Source: Pseudomonas triticifolii
GTDB lineage: Bacteria > Pseudomonadota > Gammaproteobacteria > Pseudomonadales > Pseudomonadaceae
Reading direction: 5' to 3'
Length of the DNA: 64,000 nt
Assembly (NCBI RefSeq): GCF_014358015.1
Contig: NZ_JACONV010000002.1
Location: 248,001-312,000, forward strand
The position numbers were made by a program, and so were the translations under genes. The notes beneath the pieces were generated by a model. That model searched no databases. It was given only the letters and a program-made list of their open reading frames with translations, and had not been told where the DNA came from. Below are positions 16,532 through 29,240 of this stretch, one piece after another (the first letter of the stretch is position 1; each line of letters opens with the position of its first letter).

Positions 16532-19500
16532 TTAGTTCACCCAGACGCGGGCGTTGCGGAACATGCGCATCCAGGCGCCGTCTTCGTTCCAGTCTTCTGG
16601 ACGCCACGAGTTCTGCACAGCACGGAATACGCGCTCAGGGTGCGGCATCATGATGGTGACGCGACCGTCCAGAGTGGTGAGACCGCCAATACCGCGCGGC
16701 GAGCCGTTCGGGTTGGCCGGGTAGGCCTCGGTGGTCTTGCCGTGGTTGTCCACGAAACGCAGGGCCACAGTCCCGGACACATCGGCTTCCAGCAGCGCAT
16801 CGGCATTGCGGAACTCTGCGTGACCTTCGCCGTGAGCAATAGCGATCGGCATGCGCGAACCGGCCATACCCTGCAGGAAGATCGACGGCGACTCCTGAAT
16901 CTGCACCATTGCAACGCGAGCTTCGAACTGCTCGGAGCGGTTACGCACGAAGTGTGGCCAGAACTCGCTGCCCGGAATCAGCTCGTGCAGGTTGGACAAC
17001 ATCTGGCAACCGTTGCACACACCCAGCGTGAAGCTGTCAGTACGCTCAAAGAAGCCCTGGAACGCGTCGCGTGCGCGGCTGTTGAACAGCGCCGACTTGG
17101 CCCAGCCCTCACCGGCACCCAGCACGTCGCCGTAGGAGAAACCGCCGCAGGCAACCATGCCCTTGAAGTCGTTCAGATCGACACGACCAGCCAGAATGTC
17201 GCTCATGTGCACGTCGATGGCATTGAAGCCTGCGCGGTCAAACGCCGCCGCCATTTCGACCTGCCCGTTGACGCCCTGCTCACGCAGTACGGCAACCTGA
17301 GGACGCACACCCGTCTTGATGTAAGGCGCGGCGATGTCATCGTTGACGTCGAAGCCCAGCTTGACGGTGAGGCCGGGATTGTCTTCTTCCAGCAGTGCGT
17401 CGAATTCCTGATCGGCGCATGCGGCGTTGTCACGCAGACGCTGGATCTGATAACTGGTCTCGGCCCATTGACGCTGCAGCAGACGACGTTGGCCGCTGAA
17501 GACCGGCTCACCAGCGTAGCTGATGACCACTTCGTCGTTATTCACCGGCTGACCGATGACCGACACGCAGTCTGCCAGACCGGCAGCACTGAACTGAGCC
17601 AGCACCAGCGGCGTGGCGTCCTGACGAACCTGGATGACCGCACCCAGTTCTTCGTTGAAGAGAATCTCGTTCAGCTCGGCGGCATTGTCTGCCAGACCGT
17701 CGAGGTGCAGTCTCAGACCACAATGGCCGGCAAAAGCCATTTCCAGCGCACTGACCAGCAGACCACCGTCGGAACGGTCGTGATAAGACAGAATATGGCC
17801 ATCGGCATTGAGCCCCTGAACCACAGCGAAGAACGCCTTGAGGTCTTCAGCGTCATCGACGTCTGGTGCCAGGCGGCCCAGCTTGCCGTGAGTCTGGGCA
17901 AGAATGGACGCGCCCATACGGTTCTGGCCACGGCCCAGATCGATCAGGATCAGGTCAGTGATGCCCTTGTCCATACGCAGCTCTGGCGTCAGGGTCTTGC
18001 GAATATCAACCACAGGCGCGAAGCCGGTCACGATCAGCGACAGCGGCGAGGTCACGCTCTTCTCTTCGCTGTCATCGCTCCAGCGGGTCTTCATGGACAT
18101 CGAGTCCTTACCCACCGGAATGGTCAGGCCCAGCTCAGGGCACAGCTCCATACCGACCGCTTTCACAGTGTCGTACAGACGCGCGTCTTCACCTGGGTGG
18201 CCAGCGGCCGACATCCAGTTGGCCGACAGTTTGATGTCGGACAGCTTTTCGATGCGCGAGGCGGCAATGTTGGTCAGGGTTTCGCCAATGGCCATGCGGC
18301 CCGATGCAGGCGCATCCAGCAGCGCCAGCGGAGTCCGCTCACCCATGGCCATGGCTTCGCCCGTGTTGACGTCGAAGCTGGTGGCGGTCACCGCACAGTC
18401 GGCGACAGGAACCTGCCACGGACCTACCATCTGATCGCGTGCCACAAGACCTGTAATGCTGCGGTCGCCAATGGTGATCAAAAAGCTCTTGCTGGCAACG
18501 GCCGGGTGACGCAGAACGCGCTGTACGCTCTCTTCGAGGTCCAGCGTGCTCGGGTCGAAATCATCGCCCATCTCCGCTTCACGCTCGACCGAACGGTGCA
18601 TGCGTGGCGCCTTGCCCAGCAACACTTCCAGCGGCATGTCCACCGGATTGTTGCCGAAATGGCTGTCGGTCACGGTCAGCTGTGGCTCGGCAGTCGCCTC
18701 GCCCACGACAGCGAACGGGCAGCGCTCGCGCTCACAGATTGCCTTGAAGCGGTCGAAGTCTTCGACGCCCACGGCCAGCACGTAACGCTCCTGGGATTCG
18801 TTGCTCCAGATTTCCAGCGGGGCCATGCCTGGCTCGTCGTTGGGCACGTTGCGCAGTTCGAAACGACCGCCACGACCGCCGTCGTTGACCAGCTCAGGGA
18901 ACGCATTCGACAGACCACCGGCACCCACGTCGTGGATGAAGCTGATCGGGTTACGGTCGCCCAGCTGCCAGCAACGGTCGATGACTTCCTGGCAGCGACG
19001 CTCCATTTCAGGGTTTTCACGCTGAACCGAAGCGAAGTCCAGGTCCGCAGAGCTGGTGCCGGTTGCCATGGAAGAGGCTGCACCGCCGCCCAGGCCGATC
19101 AGCATGGCCGGACCGCCGAGCACGATCAGCTTGGAACCGACAGTAATCTCGCCCTTCTGGACGTGATCTTCGCGAATGTTGCCCATGCCTCCAGCCAGCA
19201 TGATCGGCTTGTGGTAACCGCGAACTTCATCGCCATGCGGTGTGGTGATCGACTGCTCGAACGTACGGAAGTAACCGGTCAGGGCCGGACGACCGAATTC
19301 GTTGTTGAAGGCCGCGCCACCCAGCGGGCCTTCAATCATGATGTCCAGCGCGGTCACGATACGATCAGGCTTGCCGTAGGGCACTTCCCACGGTTGCACG
19401 AAGCCAGGAATCTGCAGGTTGGAAACGGTGAAACCGGTCAGGCCAGCCTTTGGCTTGGCGCCGCGACCGGTTGCGCCTTCGTCGCGAATCTCGCCACCGG

Positions 19501-20428
19501 AACCGGTCGATGCGCCAGGAAACGGAGCAATCGCCGTCGGGTGGTTGTGCGTCTCGACCTTCATCAGAATATGCACCGGCTCCTGCACCGCGCCGTACTG
19601 GCGGGTTTCGGGATCCGGGAAGAAGCGACCGGCGACATTGCCGACGATCACCGAAGCGTTGTCCTTATAAGCAGACAGAACGCCTTCACTGTGCATCTGA
19701 TAGGTGTTCTTGATCATGCCGAACAGGCTTTTTTCCTGGCTCTGGCCATCGATATCCCAACTGGCGTTGAAAATCTTGTGGCGGCAATGCTCGGAGTTGG
19801 CCTGGGCAAACATCATCAGTTCGATGTCGTGCGGGTTGCGACCCAACCCGTTGAAGCTGGTGACCAGATAGTCGATCTCGTCTTCGGCCAGGGCCAGACC
19901 CAGTTCGACGTTGGCCTTCTCCAGGGCAGCGCGACCGCCGCCCAGGATATCAATGGCCGTCAATGGCTTTGGCTGAGCGTGGCTGAACAGGCCAGCGGCC
20001 TGTTCGTGGTCGCCCAGCACCAGTTGGGTCATGCGGTCGTGCAGGCTGTCGGCGATGGCCTGAGCATCGGCTTCACTGAACTGGCCTTCTACATAGAAGG
20101 CAATCCCGCGCTCGATGCGCTGAATCTTGGCCAGCCCGCAGTTGCGAGCGATGTCGCTGGCCTTGCTCGACCACGGCGAAATAGTGCCAAACCGCGGCAA
20201 TACCAGAAACAGACGGCCGCTCGGCTCTTGAACCGGCACACTGGGGCCGTATTTCAGGAGACGGTCGAGAACCTGCTGTTCTTCGCTGGACAGAGCGTCA
20301 GAGACGTCGGCGAAGTGGGCGAATTCAGCGTACAAGCCACTGACAGCTGAAACTTTTTGTTTCAGTTGTTCTAGTAATTTGCTGTGGCGGAAGGCAGAAA
20401 GGGCAGGAGCACCGCGCAGGATCAACAT
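16532..20428 (-). CDS. purL: phosphoribosylformylglycinamidine synthase
   Basis: Large single-chain PurL (1298 residues) that converts formyl-GAR to formyl-glycinamidine ribonucleotide with glutamine and ATP, step four of purine synthesis. The N-terminal PurS-like part is followed by two AIRS-like halves ([25 protein letters not shown] site) and a C-terminal class I glutaminase with the nucleophile in GVCNGCQML and the partner His in [18 protein letters not shown] is the family start; an in-frame extension of 15 codons lacks support. Confidence 0.98.
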   Translation of the reverse strand: MLILRGAPALSAFRHSKLLEQLKQKVSAVSGLYAEFAHFADVSDALSSEEQQVLDRLLKYGPSVPVQEPSGRLFLVLPRFGTISPWSSKASDIARNCGLAKIQRIERGIAFYVEGQFSEADAQAIADSLHDRMTQLVLGDHEQAAGLFSHAQPKPLTAIDILGGGRAALEKANVELGLALAEDEIDYLVTSFNGLGRNPHDIELMMFAQANSEHCRHKIFNASWDIDGQSQEKSLFGMIKNTYQMHSEGVLSAYKDNASVIVGNVAGRFFPDPETRQYGAVQEPVHILMKVETHNHPTAIAPFPGASTGSGGEIRDEGATGRGAKPKAGLTGFTVSNLQIPGFVQPWEVPYGKPDRIVTALDIMIEGPLGGAAFNNEFGRPALTGYFRTFEQSITTPHGDEVRGYHKPIMLAGGMGNIREDHVQKGEITVGSKLIVLGGPAMLIGLGGGAASSMATGTSSADLDFASVQRENPEMERRCQEVIDRCWQLGDRNPISFIHDVGAGGLSNAFPELVNDGGRGGRFELRNVPNDEPGMAPLEIWSNESQERYVLAVGVEDFDRFKAICERERCPFAVVGEATAEPQLTVTDSHFGNNPVDMPLEVLLGKAPRMHRSVEREAEMGDDFDPSTLDLEESVQRVLRHPAVASKSFLITIGDRSITGLVARDQMVGPWQVPVADCAVTATSFDVNTGEAMAMGERTPLALLDAPASGRMAIGETLTNIAASRIEKLSDIKLSANWMSAAGHPGEDARLYDTVKAVGMELCPELGLTIPVGKDSMSMKTRWSDDSEEKSVTSPLSLIVTGFAPVVDIRKTLTPELRMDKGITDLILIDLGRGQNRMGASILAQTHGKLGRLAPDVDDAEDLKAFFAVVQGLNADGHILSYHDRSDGGLLVSALEMAFAGHCGLRLHLDGLADNAAELNEILFNEELGAVIQVRQDATPLVLAQFSAAGLADCVSVIGQPVNNDEVVISYAGEPVFSGQRRLLQRQWAETSYQIQRLRDNAACADQEFDALLEEDNPGLTVKLGFDVNDDIAAPYIKTGVRPQVAVLREQGVNGQVEMAAAFDRAGFNAIDVHMSDILAGRVDLNDFKGMVACGGFSYGDVLGAGEGWAKSALFNSRARDAFQGFFERTDSFTLGVCNGCQMLSNLHELIPGSEFWPHFVRNRSEQFEARVAMVQIQESPSIFLQGMAGSRMPIAIAHGEGHAEFRNADALLEADVSGTVALRFVDNHGKTTEAYPANPNGSPRGIGGLTTLDGRVTIMMPHPERVFRAVQNSWRPEDWNEDGAWMRMFRNARVWVN

Positions 20429-20496
20429 CTTCGGGACAGCCTCGGGAAGGGGGTGTGCTTTGAGGCCGCACATTCTAGCCTAAAGTAGGTCGTTGA

Positions 20497-22639
<2,143 letters not shown>

Positions 22640-22640
<1 letters not shown>

Positions 22641-24013
22641 CAGGACACCTCGATTGCAGCCATGAGGCCGGTTTCCATGTGATCGATCACGTGGCAGTGA
22701 AACATCCACACACCCGGGTTATCCGCCACCAGTGCCACCCGCGCCCGTTCGTTTCTGCCCAACAGAAAGGTGTCTGTGAAGTACGGAATGATCTTGCGAC
22801 GATTGGACGCGATCACCTTGAAACTCATGCCGTGCAGATGAATCGGGTGCTGGTACTGGGTCATGTTCTTCAATTCGAAGATGTAGCTCTTGCCCAGCTT
22901 GAGTTTGGCGATAGGCCGATCGGCACACGTCTTGTCGGTGATGTCCCACGCCTCGCCGTTGATCTGCCACAGGCTCGGCGGTTTGCCGTTATCGGTATTG
23001 ACCGACATGGAGCCCACCCACTCGAAGTTGAAGTTGATCTTCTCGGCACTCTCCAGATCCGGCTCGGCGACCGGATTGGCTGGCAACTCGGGCGGCCACT
23101 CGCCCGGCGCATCACTGTTGGCGACCGAGCGAAAGGTGCCCAACCGAACCGGTCCGTTACGCAGGGAGATCTCCTCGCCCGCCGCCGGTGCCTTGATCGC
23201 CAGACAGATCCGCATGCCAGGCCCGAGCCAGTAGTCGTCGCCAAATGGACGCGGCGTGACCGGGTTACCATCCAGCGCATAAATCTGCGCCTCGGCGTCC
23301 GGCAGGTTGAGGCGATAGGTCACGGTGTTGTCAAGATTGAGCAGGCGCACACGGGTGATCTGTCCGGCGGGCAACTCGATGACCGCCTGTGGAATACCGT
23401 TCAACGTCGACAGCCGCCCGGCCGTGCCTTCACGGGCCGCTTCACGCAGCACACTGAACTCGGTGAATGCGCCCTCTTGGTCCACATGCCAGCTTTTCAG
23501 GCTGACGGTGCGCTCATGCTTGAAACCGGTCGGCTCGCGCTCTTCGACAATCAACGGCCCAACCAGCCCACGCCCCAGCTCCTCGCTGCTGCTGACATGC
23601 GGGTGATACCAGTAGCTACCGGCGTCCGGCACCCGGAATTTGTAATCGAAATACTCGCCCGGCTTGACCGGCAACTGCGAGACATACGGCACACCGTCCA
23701 TCTCCAGCGGCAACCGAATGCCATGCCAGTGAATCGTCGTCTCGACCGGCAACTGATTGATGAACCGCAAGCGCAACCACTCCCCCTGCCGCACCCGCAA
23801 CTCAGTGCCCGGCGCCGAACCACCGAACGCCCAGGCAGGCGTCCGGTGGCCGGGAACCAGCTCGACGTCCAACGGCGCGGCGATCAGCACGAAATCCGAA
23901 CCGGCTTGCGACTCCTTGCGCCCCATCCAGTATCGCGAAGCCCCACCTGCGCCCAGGCCGACTACGGCAAGACCGGCGATGCCCGTGAGAATTTGGCGGC
24001 GGGTGAAGGACAT
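22640..24013 (-). CDS. Tat-exported multicopper oxidase
   Basis: A 457-residue three-domain multicopper oxidase. The N-terminus MSFTRRQILTGIAGLAVVG carries a twin-arginine motif. Copper ligands are all visible: TIHWHG and WYHPH in domain 1, HPIHLHG and MFHCHVIDHMETGLM in domain 3. This matches the laccase/CueO-like class; the lack of a long methionine-rich insert argues against a dedicated cuprous oxidase. Substrate unknown. It is coupled to tadA by a TGATG overlap, a conserved but functionally unexplained pairing in Pseudomonas. Confidence 0.88.
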
Positions 24014-24115
24014 AAAGCAAGAACCTCAAAACGACTGCGGGGACGCGTCCAAAGGCGGATGCGCGGGGGCGAATACGATACACCTGCATTTGGGGAAAGA
24101 TAAGGGTCAACAGGC

Positions 24116-24901
24116 TCAGGCAGGCGCCTTGATTTTCCTGAGCCCCTCAGCGCCGCTCTCGTGGTAAGCGGACACGCCCAGATAGGCTGCAAGGCTCAAA
24201 GCCTGCTCGCGGTCCTGCCTGGCATCGTGATGGCGGGCAACCAGCAGCCTCCCGTTCTCGTAGACGATAAAGGTGCGAAAGCTGAGCACGCGCGCGAAAT
24301 CGCAGCTGATAACCACCCGCTGGGGTGCCCGATACGCGCGCGGCAGACCCGCGACCACCGCGGCACCTGAAGGGTCTACCGTGAGGGAGGTGCGACGGTA
24401 GATACCCTTGGCAATCCTGTACGCCATAAGCACCACCACCAGCGCGCCGAATAACAAACCTGCCCACGCTTTATTATCGTCATCCTGAGGCGACCATGAC
24501 GAACCGAGCAGCCATATCGCAATCAGTCCCAACGGGGTCTGACCTAACAGCACTGGAAAGACCAGTCGCCAGAAACTCAACTTCGGCCGCAGGACCTTAT
24601 AGGCTGGCACCGGAGGCGGCAGTGGCTCTGCACTGAGGTAGGGTTCGAGTATCCGGCTTGCTTTGGCTATCAGCTCAGCATCAAGACGAGCATTCGCCGG
24701 CTCGTTTTCAACGACCAGCATGATCCCGAGATAGTGCTCCAGATGCAGCGTAACCACCCCGCCGTCCACCGCCAGATCCCAATAGCGCTGATCCAGCCCA
24801 TCCGCCTTTACCAGCCATTCCCCGCCCAGCTCATGCTCCAGCGTCGCAGCGATAGCGTTGAACAACGCCCAGTCAGAAACATCGCAGATGTGCAGTTCCA
24901 T
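24116..24901 (-). CDS. unknown protein with two membrane segments
   Basis: I do not recognise a named family. The 261-residue product (from MELHICDVSDW) has an N-terminal soluble part with ELGGEWLVKADGLDQRYWDLA. Two membrane helices follow (about 130-155, FPVLLGQTPLGLIAIWLLG; 165-190, LLFGALVVVLMAYRIAKG), then a soluble C-terminal beta-rich part (VDPSGAAVVAGLPRAYRAPQRVVISCDF). The frame is open 16 codons further up; the chosen ATG has only a weak AGG nearby, so the start is uncertain. It lies just outside the guaA-like repeat that borders the island remnant. Confidence 0.7.
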   Translation of the reverse strand: MELHICDVSDWALFNAIAATLEHELGGEWLVKADGLDQRYWDLAVDGGVVTLHLEHYLGIMLVVENEPANARLDAELIAKASRILEPYLSAEPLPPPVPAYKVLRPKLSFWRLVFPVLLGQTPLGLIAIWLLGSSWSPQDDDNKAWAGLLFGALVVVLMAYRIAKGIYRRTSLTVDPSGAAVVAGLPRAYRAPQRVVISCDFARVLSFRTFIVYENGRLLVARHHDARQDREQALSLAAYLGVSAYHESGAEGLRKIKAPA

Positions 24902-25387
24902 GAGAGGCCTGTGTGGTCTGCCGGTCGATCGCGGCTTCGAGTTGAACATAAAGGCTTTGACTGCAAGAGCAACAGTCTTTGAGGCGTTGCTGCGTGGAGA
25001 TTACAGATTTTTTTGAGGGTTTGTATTCGGGCCAGGCTCTCTGCAAGAGCGTTGATCATAAGCGGATCGTAAGTTGCCGCCGAGGGATGGCAGACAGTCA
25101 TCCAGCGCTAACAAAGCAATTAGCGTCCTCACCCCCTTCAAAAAAACCAAAAGCCCGCAAAACGCGGGCCGTTGTGCATTCATTGCAAGTGGGTGCCGGA
25201 CAATACCAGACGTCCAATCATTTCCACCCCATTGCTGATAACCGATAAACATTTATCAATTTCAACAATCTATCTATCGCAAAAAATTAAATGCCCAGCA
25301 ATGCGCCACAGCGTGAGGTTATCCATTCACCGAGTCCAGGGAGGAATGATTTGCGTTGAACATATCATGCCTCCCCGCCCTCACGTG
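24902..25387. other. 486-nt gap containing the left island boundary
   Basis: The gap contains the truncated copy of the guaA 3' end and terminator (about 25141-25230, annotated separately). The remaining ~200 nt on its core side and ~150 nt toward the chemoreceptor show no credible gene. Confidence 0.5.
25141..25230. repeat. left copy of guaA 3' end plus terminator (candidate attachment site)
   Basis: This stretch matches 34236-34329, which is the guaA stop region and terminator. Shared parts are the hairpin GCCCGC/GCGGGC after an A-rich run, the GTGCCGG-CAAT block, and an identical 14-nt core GACGTCCAATCATT (25209-25222). On the minus strand the last codons read GGG TGG AAA TGA, against GAG TGG GAA TGA in guaA, so the stop codon itself is preserved. 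It marks the left end of the presumed island. Confidence 0.75.
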
Positions 25388-27328
25388 TTACGACTTGAAG
25401 CGCCCTACCAGCCCGTTCAGCTCATTCGACAGATGCGAAAGCCGACCCGAGTCTTCCTGCGCAGAACTGGCGAGGCTCTCGACCAGTTGCGCCTCGTCGT
25501 AGATCTGTTGGATATGCCTGTTGATTTCTTCGGCTACGCTATGTTGCTCTTCGGCCGCGGCGGATATCTGCAGGTTCTGATCCCTGATTTCATTCACCGA
25601 CAGTTGTATGCCTTCAAAGCTTTCACGTGCGCTTCCAATGGAGGACACGCTGGCGCGTGACAGCTCAAGGCAACTTTCCATCTTCTGCGACACTTCCTGA
25701 GTCTTACTACCGAGCGCGCTGAGCAACTGATCGATTTCCCCAGTGGAATCCGAGGTACGCTTGGCTAGCGCGCGGACTTCATCAGCGACCACCGCAAACC
25801 CTCGCCCCTGGTCACCGGCCCGTGCTGCTTCGATTGCCGCGTTCAATGCCAGCAAGTTTGTCTGCTCGGCGATGGCGCGGATAGTGCCCAGAATCTGGTT
25901 GATACTGCGACTACCCTCCTCCAGCTCCACCATGGCCTGCGAAGACTCGGTAAGGCGACGCCCCAAGCGATTAACGTTGTCGGTGGTCAACTCAATCTGC
26001 TCTTTGCCTTCGGCGACACGATGATGGCCACTATCGGCGGAATTGGCCGCAGCGCTGCACGAGCGCGCCACTTCGTTGGCAGTGGCTACCATTTCATTGA
26101 ACGCCGTGGACACCAACTCCACCGCCTCACGCTGGCGTCCAGCCGCCTGGTTCATGTTAGTGGCCACTTCGCTGTTCACACGCGAAGCATCCTGCAGGTT
26201 GGTCGATGCCGCGCCGATGCTCTGGATCAACTGGCGTATTGCAGCGAGAAACTTGTTGAACCAGCCTGCCAGCTCGGCGGTTTCGTCTTTGCCCTGCACA
26301 TCAAGATCACGGCGCAGGTCGCCCTCACCCTCAGCAATCGACTGCAGCCCGGTGCTGACCTGGCCGATGGGCTTGACGATGACCTTGGCGAAAGCCGCCG
26401 CCAGCAGTGCGAAAAGCAGCACCAGCACCACGACGATCGCGACCGTCAGGTAGGTCATACGTGTGGCCTCGGCCATAACTTCGCTGTACTCAATCAATCC
26501 CACGTAACGCCAGCCCAGCCCCGGCGATGTCCATACGTTTGCCATGTACCGGACGCCGTTGATTTCCACTTCGGTGGAACCTTGCGCAGTGGCGGCCAGT
26601 TTGGCGTAAGGCTCACCCAGATCCTTGAGCTGCTTGAAGCTGTGTCCGGCATCACGCGGATCGACCAGCACTGTGCCGTCTTCGATGAGCATCACATAGC
26701 CGCTTTCACCGAGCTTGATACTTTTGACCAGTTCGGTGAGGTTGGTCAGCGATACGCTCACCACAAACACGCCCTTGGCCTTGCCTGCTTCATCGAGCAT
26801 GGCCCTTGCGCTACCGACCAGTGCGACCGCATCCTTTTCGTAGTAATACGCCGCGGTCCTTACAGCTTTACCGGGGCTGGCCATGGCGGCCTTGTACCAC
26901 GGGCGCGTACGCGGGTCGTATTTCGACAACTGCGGGTCATCCGGCCATTTCGCATAACTACCGTCTTCCAGGCCAATGGACAGGATTGCCGCTGCAGGAT
27001 GCGTCGCGCCATATCGCGCAAACGCATCTATGACTTGCCGGGCTGCCGCAGGCAGCGGCTGGCTGGCTGCATCGGCAGCCTCGTAGTGCTTGAGGCTGGC
27101 AACCGATGTATAGAAAGGGTCTGTGGCCATTTGATCAACGTTTTGCTGCGTACCATCAAAAAATCGCCGGATGTTACCGTCGATCTGGCGTATTTCTCGG
27201 GTGCTGCCATCCATGAACTGGTTGACCGCTTCGGACCGGGTATTGAGCACAGAGATCACGGCCACCAGACTTACGGGGATGAACGCGACGAGTACAAAAG
27301 CCAGTACGAGCTTGTTTTTTATTTTCAT
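25388..27328 (-). CDS. methyl-accepting chemotaxis protein with dCache sensor domain
   Basis: A 646-residue chemoreceptor: TM1 (about 8-30), a periplasmic dCache-type double PAS-like domain (about 35-275), TM2 (about 282-305), HAMP, and a cytoplasmic signalling domain with the canonical tip [18 protein letters not shown]. The sensor has YDPRTRPWY, as in amino-acid-type dCache domains, but the usual distal Asp appears to be Ser (VVSVSL). A FliA-type promoter lies 77 nt upstream, which ties it to the flagellar regulon. Start [11 protein letters not shown] at 27328 is the usual MCP start. It sits inside the guaA-bounded region. Confidence 0.92.
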   Translation of the reverse strand: MKIKNKLVLAFVLVAFIPVSLVAVISVLNTRSEAVNQFMDGSTREIRQIDGNIRRFFDGTQQNVDQMATDPFYTSVASLKHYEAADAASQPLPAAARQVIDAFARYGATHPAAAILSIGLEDGSYAKWPDDPQLSKYDPRTRPWYKAAMASPGKAVRTAAYYYEKDAVALVGSARAMLDEAGKAKGVFVVSVSLTNLTELVKSIKLGESGYVMLIEDGTVLVDPRDAGHSFKQLKDLGEPYAKLAATAQGSTEVEINGVRYMANVWTSPGLGWRYVGLIEYSEVMAEATRMTYLTVAIVVVLVLLFALLAAAFAKVIVKPIGQVSTGLQSIAEGEGDLRRDLDVQGKDETAELAGWFNKFLAAIRQLIQSIGAASTNLQDASRVNSEVATNMNQAAGRQREAVELVSTAFNEMVATANEVARSCSAAANSADSGHHRVAEGKEQIELTTDNVNRLGRRLTESSQAMVELEEGSRSINQILGTIRAIAEQTNLLALNAAIEAARAGDQGRGFAVVADEVRALAKRTSDSTGEIDQLLSALGSKTQEVSQKMESCLELSRASVSSIGSARESFEGIQLSVNEIRDQNLQISAAAEEQHSVAEEINRHIQQIYDEAQLVESLASSAQEDSGRLSHLSNELNGLVGRFKS

Positions 27329-27724
27329 TCTGCAGATCACTCCCTGAATAAGTGAGATCACGCACCCGAAGCAAATCTGCTGGACGCGAGTCGCGGCAAC
27401 AGCGATATCGGCCTGCGTCGCGCAATCTTTACCGTCACCTACTCGAATGCCGTTTAGTGGCTGTGAGCCCTGCAGATGTCGCTGCCCTCAAATGATCACG
27501 AGGACAAACGACAGCATTCCGCCCTCTGCCTCTGCCCGGACAGTAATCAATAAAGACGCACTACCAGTAAAGCCCGGACGGCAGCGTTTGCCTGCAGGAG
27601 TGCCTGAAAGCGTTCGGCGGCGATAAACAGTGAATAACGACCAGGGCGTGTGCAGGCCTTTCTAGAAAGAGTCAGACGACGGCGTATCATATGCTTTCCG
27701 AGTCATACCATCAGAGAAGACGCC
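27329..27724. other. 396-nt divergent gap between chemoreceptor and lipoprotein genes
   Basis: It carries the FliA promoter (27405-27431) of the minus-strand chemoreceptor and presumably the promoter of the plus-strand lipoprotein pair. I see no reading frame or repeat of note in 27440-27700. Confidence 0.4.
27405..27431 (-). promoter_or_regulatory. sigma28 (FliA) promoter of the dCache chemoreceptor
   Basis: Read on the minus strand: TAAAGATT (27424-27431), exactly 11 nt, then GCCGATAT (27405-27412). The FliA consensus is TAAAGTTT-N11-GCCGATAA, so 14 of 16 positions match. Confidence 0.8.
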
Positions 27725-28036
27725 ATGTTTACCAGGAACCTGCTGTCGAGTTTTTGCGCGTTATTATTGATCGGCTGCACAGGTAGGGGCTTTCAACCGC
27801 CGCCGCCGGAATTTACCAATTGGAAAAAAAGCGGGGTCTCGCAAGAGGGTGTCAAGAGCGCGATGAAGGCATGCGGCTATATCAACCTTACAGGAACGGG
27901 GGACACGACGCCTATTGACGAGGTACTCACGCAGTTTTATTGCATGAAAGACTCCGGTTTCAAGCGCACAGATAATATTGACCTGTGCAAGGAAGGCCGC
28001 ATCGGCGAATCGCCGGTGTGCGAAGGCCGTCGGTAA
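27725..28036 (+). CDS. small lipoprotein, unknown function
   Basis: A 103-residue lipoprotein: signal MFTRNLLSSFCALLLIGC with a lipobox LIGC, then a Pro-rich linker (FQPPPPEF) and a short domain with four cysteines (MKACGY, FYCMKD, DLCKEG, PVCEG). The pattern PPPEF-x-W-KK-G-V-S resembles small enterobacterial and Pseudomonas lipoproteins of unknown function; I recognise only this general likeness. The start at 27725 was chosen because it begins the signal peptide; an upstream extension of 25 codons is Arg-rich and unlikely. A second lipoprotein follows after 24 nt. Confidence 0.75.
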   Translation: MFTRNLLSSFCALLLIGCTGRGFQPPPPEFTNWKKSGVSQEGVKSAMKACGYINLTGTGDTTPIDEVLTQFYCMKDSGFKRTDNIDLCKEGRIGESPVCEGRR

Positions 28037-28060
28037 CCCATCAGAAAGAGAAAGCAGGGA

Positions 28061-28621
28061 ATGAACGATCTACGCAACGGAATGTACGGCATTGCATGGG
28101 TGTTGGCGGTAGCAGCGCTCGGCGGCTGCGGCCAAGTGGCGAACGTGCGTTCGCTGTCCACCGGCTACGTGCCCCCTAAGGGCGGCGAGACTGCCCGTAT
28201 CCGCCTGCTCACTGACGGCCTGGTGCGCGCCGTACCGGGGCGCGACTGCATCGACTGGAACGTGCCTGGTGCCGGGGTAATGGCGTCGGCGAAATCCGGC
28301 TTCCCCGACCATAACGGCGAAAACCTCGGCATTCCCGGACCGATCTACTCGTTGACAGGTGCGGTCTCGTCAGAGCTGGTAGTGCCGGCGAACAGGCCGA
28401 TCGCACTCCATTACCTGGGACGCCTGCAATATTCGCGGCAGTGTGCCAAGACCATGACCTTCGTACCTCGGCCTGGGGTGGATTACATGGTGCAGGCGTC
28501 TATGTCGGCAGACTGTTCATTCCAGCTGGATGAGCTGTCAACTGACGGTATGCAATGGGTAGTTGTCGCGCCGAAGCCTGATGACAAGGTGGCGATGTGT
28601 AACGCGATTGATAACTTCTAG
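28061..28621 (+). CDS. lipoprotein, unknown function
   Basis: A 186-residue protein with signal sequence and lipobox (VLAVAALGGCGQV), then RSLSTGYVPPKGGETARIRLLTDG. The mature part has several Cys (GRDCIDW, SRQCAKT, SADCSF, AMCNA) that could form disulfides. It lies 24 nt after the first lipoprotein and is likely co-transcribed. Start is either ATG 28061 (an AGGG very close) or ATG 28082 at the beginning of the hydrophobic part. I recognise no function. Confidence 0.72.
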   Translation: MNDLRNGMYGIAWVLAVAALGGCGQVANVRSLSTGYVPPKGGETARIRLLTDGLVRAVPGRDCIDWNVPGAGVMASAKSGFPDHNGENLGIPGPIYSLTGAVSSELVVPANRPIALHYLGRLQYSRQCAKTMTFVPRPGVDYMVQASMSADCSFQLDELSTDGMQWVVVAPKPDDKVAMCNAIDNF

Positions 28622-28984
28622 CCCGAAATCAGCACGGGCTGAGGGCTGCGCGTGATTTTTTTCAAAAAACACGCCCTATTGGAGACTGGCGAACAGTTAC
28701 TGCTGGCATCTACGCTACCAAGCGTTCTCGATACCATGTTGGTATTCCTTATCCGGGACATGGTATCAGTAGAGCTTTCTCACATACGTACGATGTGCGC
28801 CATTAAAAACGCCATCAATGACGTATCAAACACAACTATTCAATTTTATTTTTTAAATAAAATCAAATAGTTATGATCCATCTTTACTCTAACTCCATTA
28901 TCAATAGAGACTTAAAACACATATAAAACAAGGGTTTAATACAAAAAAATCTAAATGCCGTGAGAAATACCATGCACAGTAAAT
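28622..28984. other. AT-rich 363-nt gap with inverted repeats
   Basis: Base composition drops sharply to AT-rich between 28790 and 28980. It contains a perfect 10-nt inverted repeat GATACCATGT (28730-28739) / ACATGGTATC (28758-28767) and an AT palindrome ATTTTATTT (28843-28851) / AAATAAAAT (28855-28863). No credible gene is seen; one short open frame lacks a ribosome site and coding character. Confidence 0.55.
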
Positions 28985-29158
28985 TCAAGAAGTCGAATTA
29001 ACTTCTCTCGCGGCAAACGCTACCGATAGCTGCCTCTCCAAAGTGGCCAACTCATCCGCGCTACCATCCTGAACAACCTCCGCCAGCAGCTCCCCCGCAT
29101 AAGACGGATCGGCCTGGAAAAGCTCGGCCATTGCCTCGTCGTGACTACGGTCTTTCAT
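28985..29158 (-). CDS. short antidote-like protein, N-terminal fragment
   Basis: A 57-residue frame starting MKDRSHDEAMAELFQADPSY, with a strong AGGGG site 6 nt upstream of the ATG. The sequence resembles the N-terminal helix region of Pseudomonas addiction-module antidote/HTH proteins that begin MKDRSHDEAMAE. Those are about twice as long and carry a C-terminal HTH, which is missing here, so this is likely a truncated but still translatable relic. Its toxin partner is not seen. It lies in the AT-rich part of the island remnant. Confidence 0.55.
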   Translation of the reverse strand: MKDRSHDEAMAELFQADPSYAGELLAEVVQDGSADELATLERQLSVAFAAREVNSTS

Positions 29159-29240
29159 CAATCACCCCTAGTTCATGGATACCCTCAGCCTTAAGAATAG
29201 CCTGCTCAGGCCACTAAAAATCCGTCCGTTCCTGGCAGTA

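Noticed and set aside
16640..20350. A 1236-codon open frame on the plus strand opposite purL, and similar long frames opposite hscA, guaA, iscS and others
   Set aside because: They are antisense to clearly conserved genes, have no family motifs, and result from high GC at third codon positions.
28652..28870. A 72-codon plus-strand frame in the AT-rich gap
   Set aside because: It begins with GTG, has no ribosome site, lies in an AT-rich tract and shows no recognisable domain.
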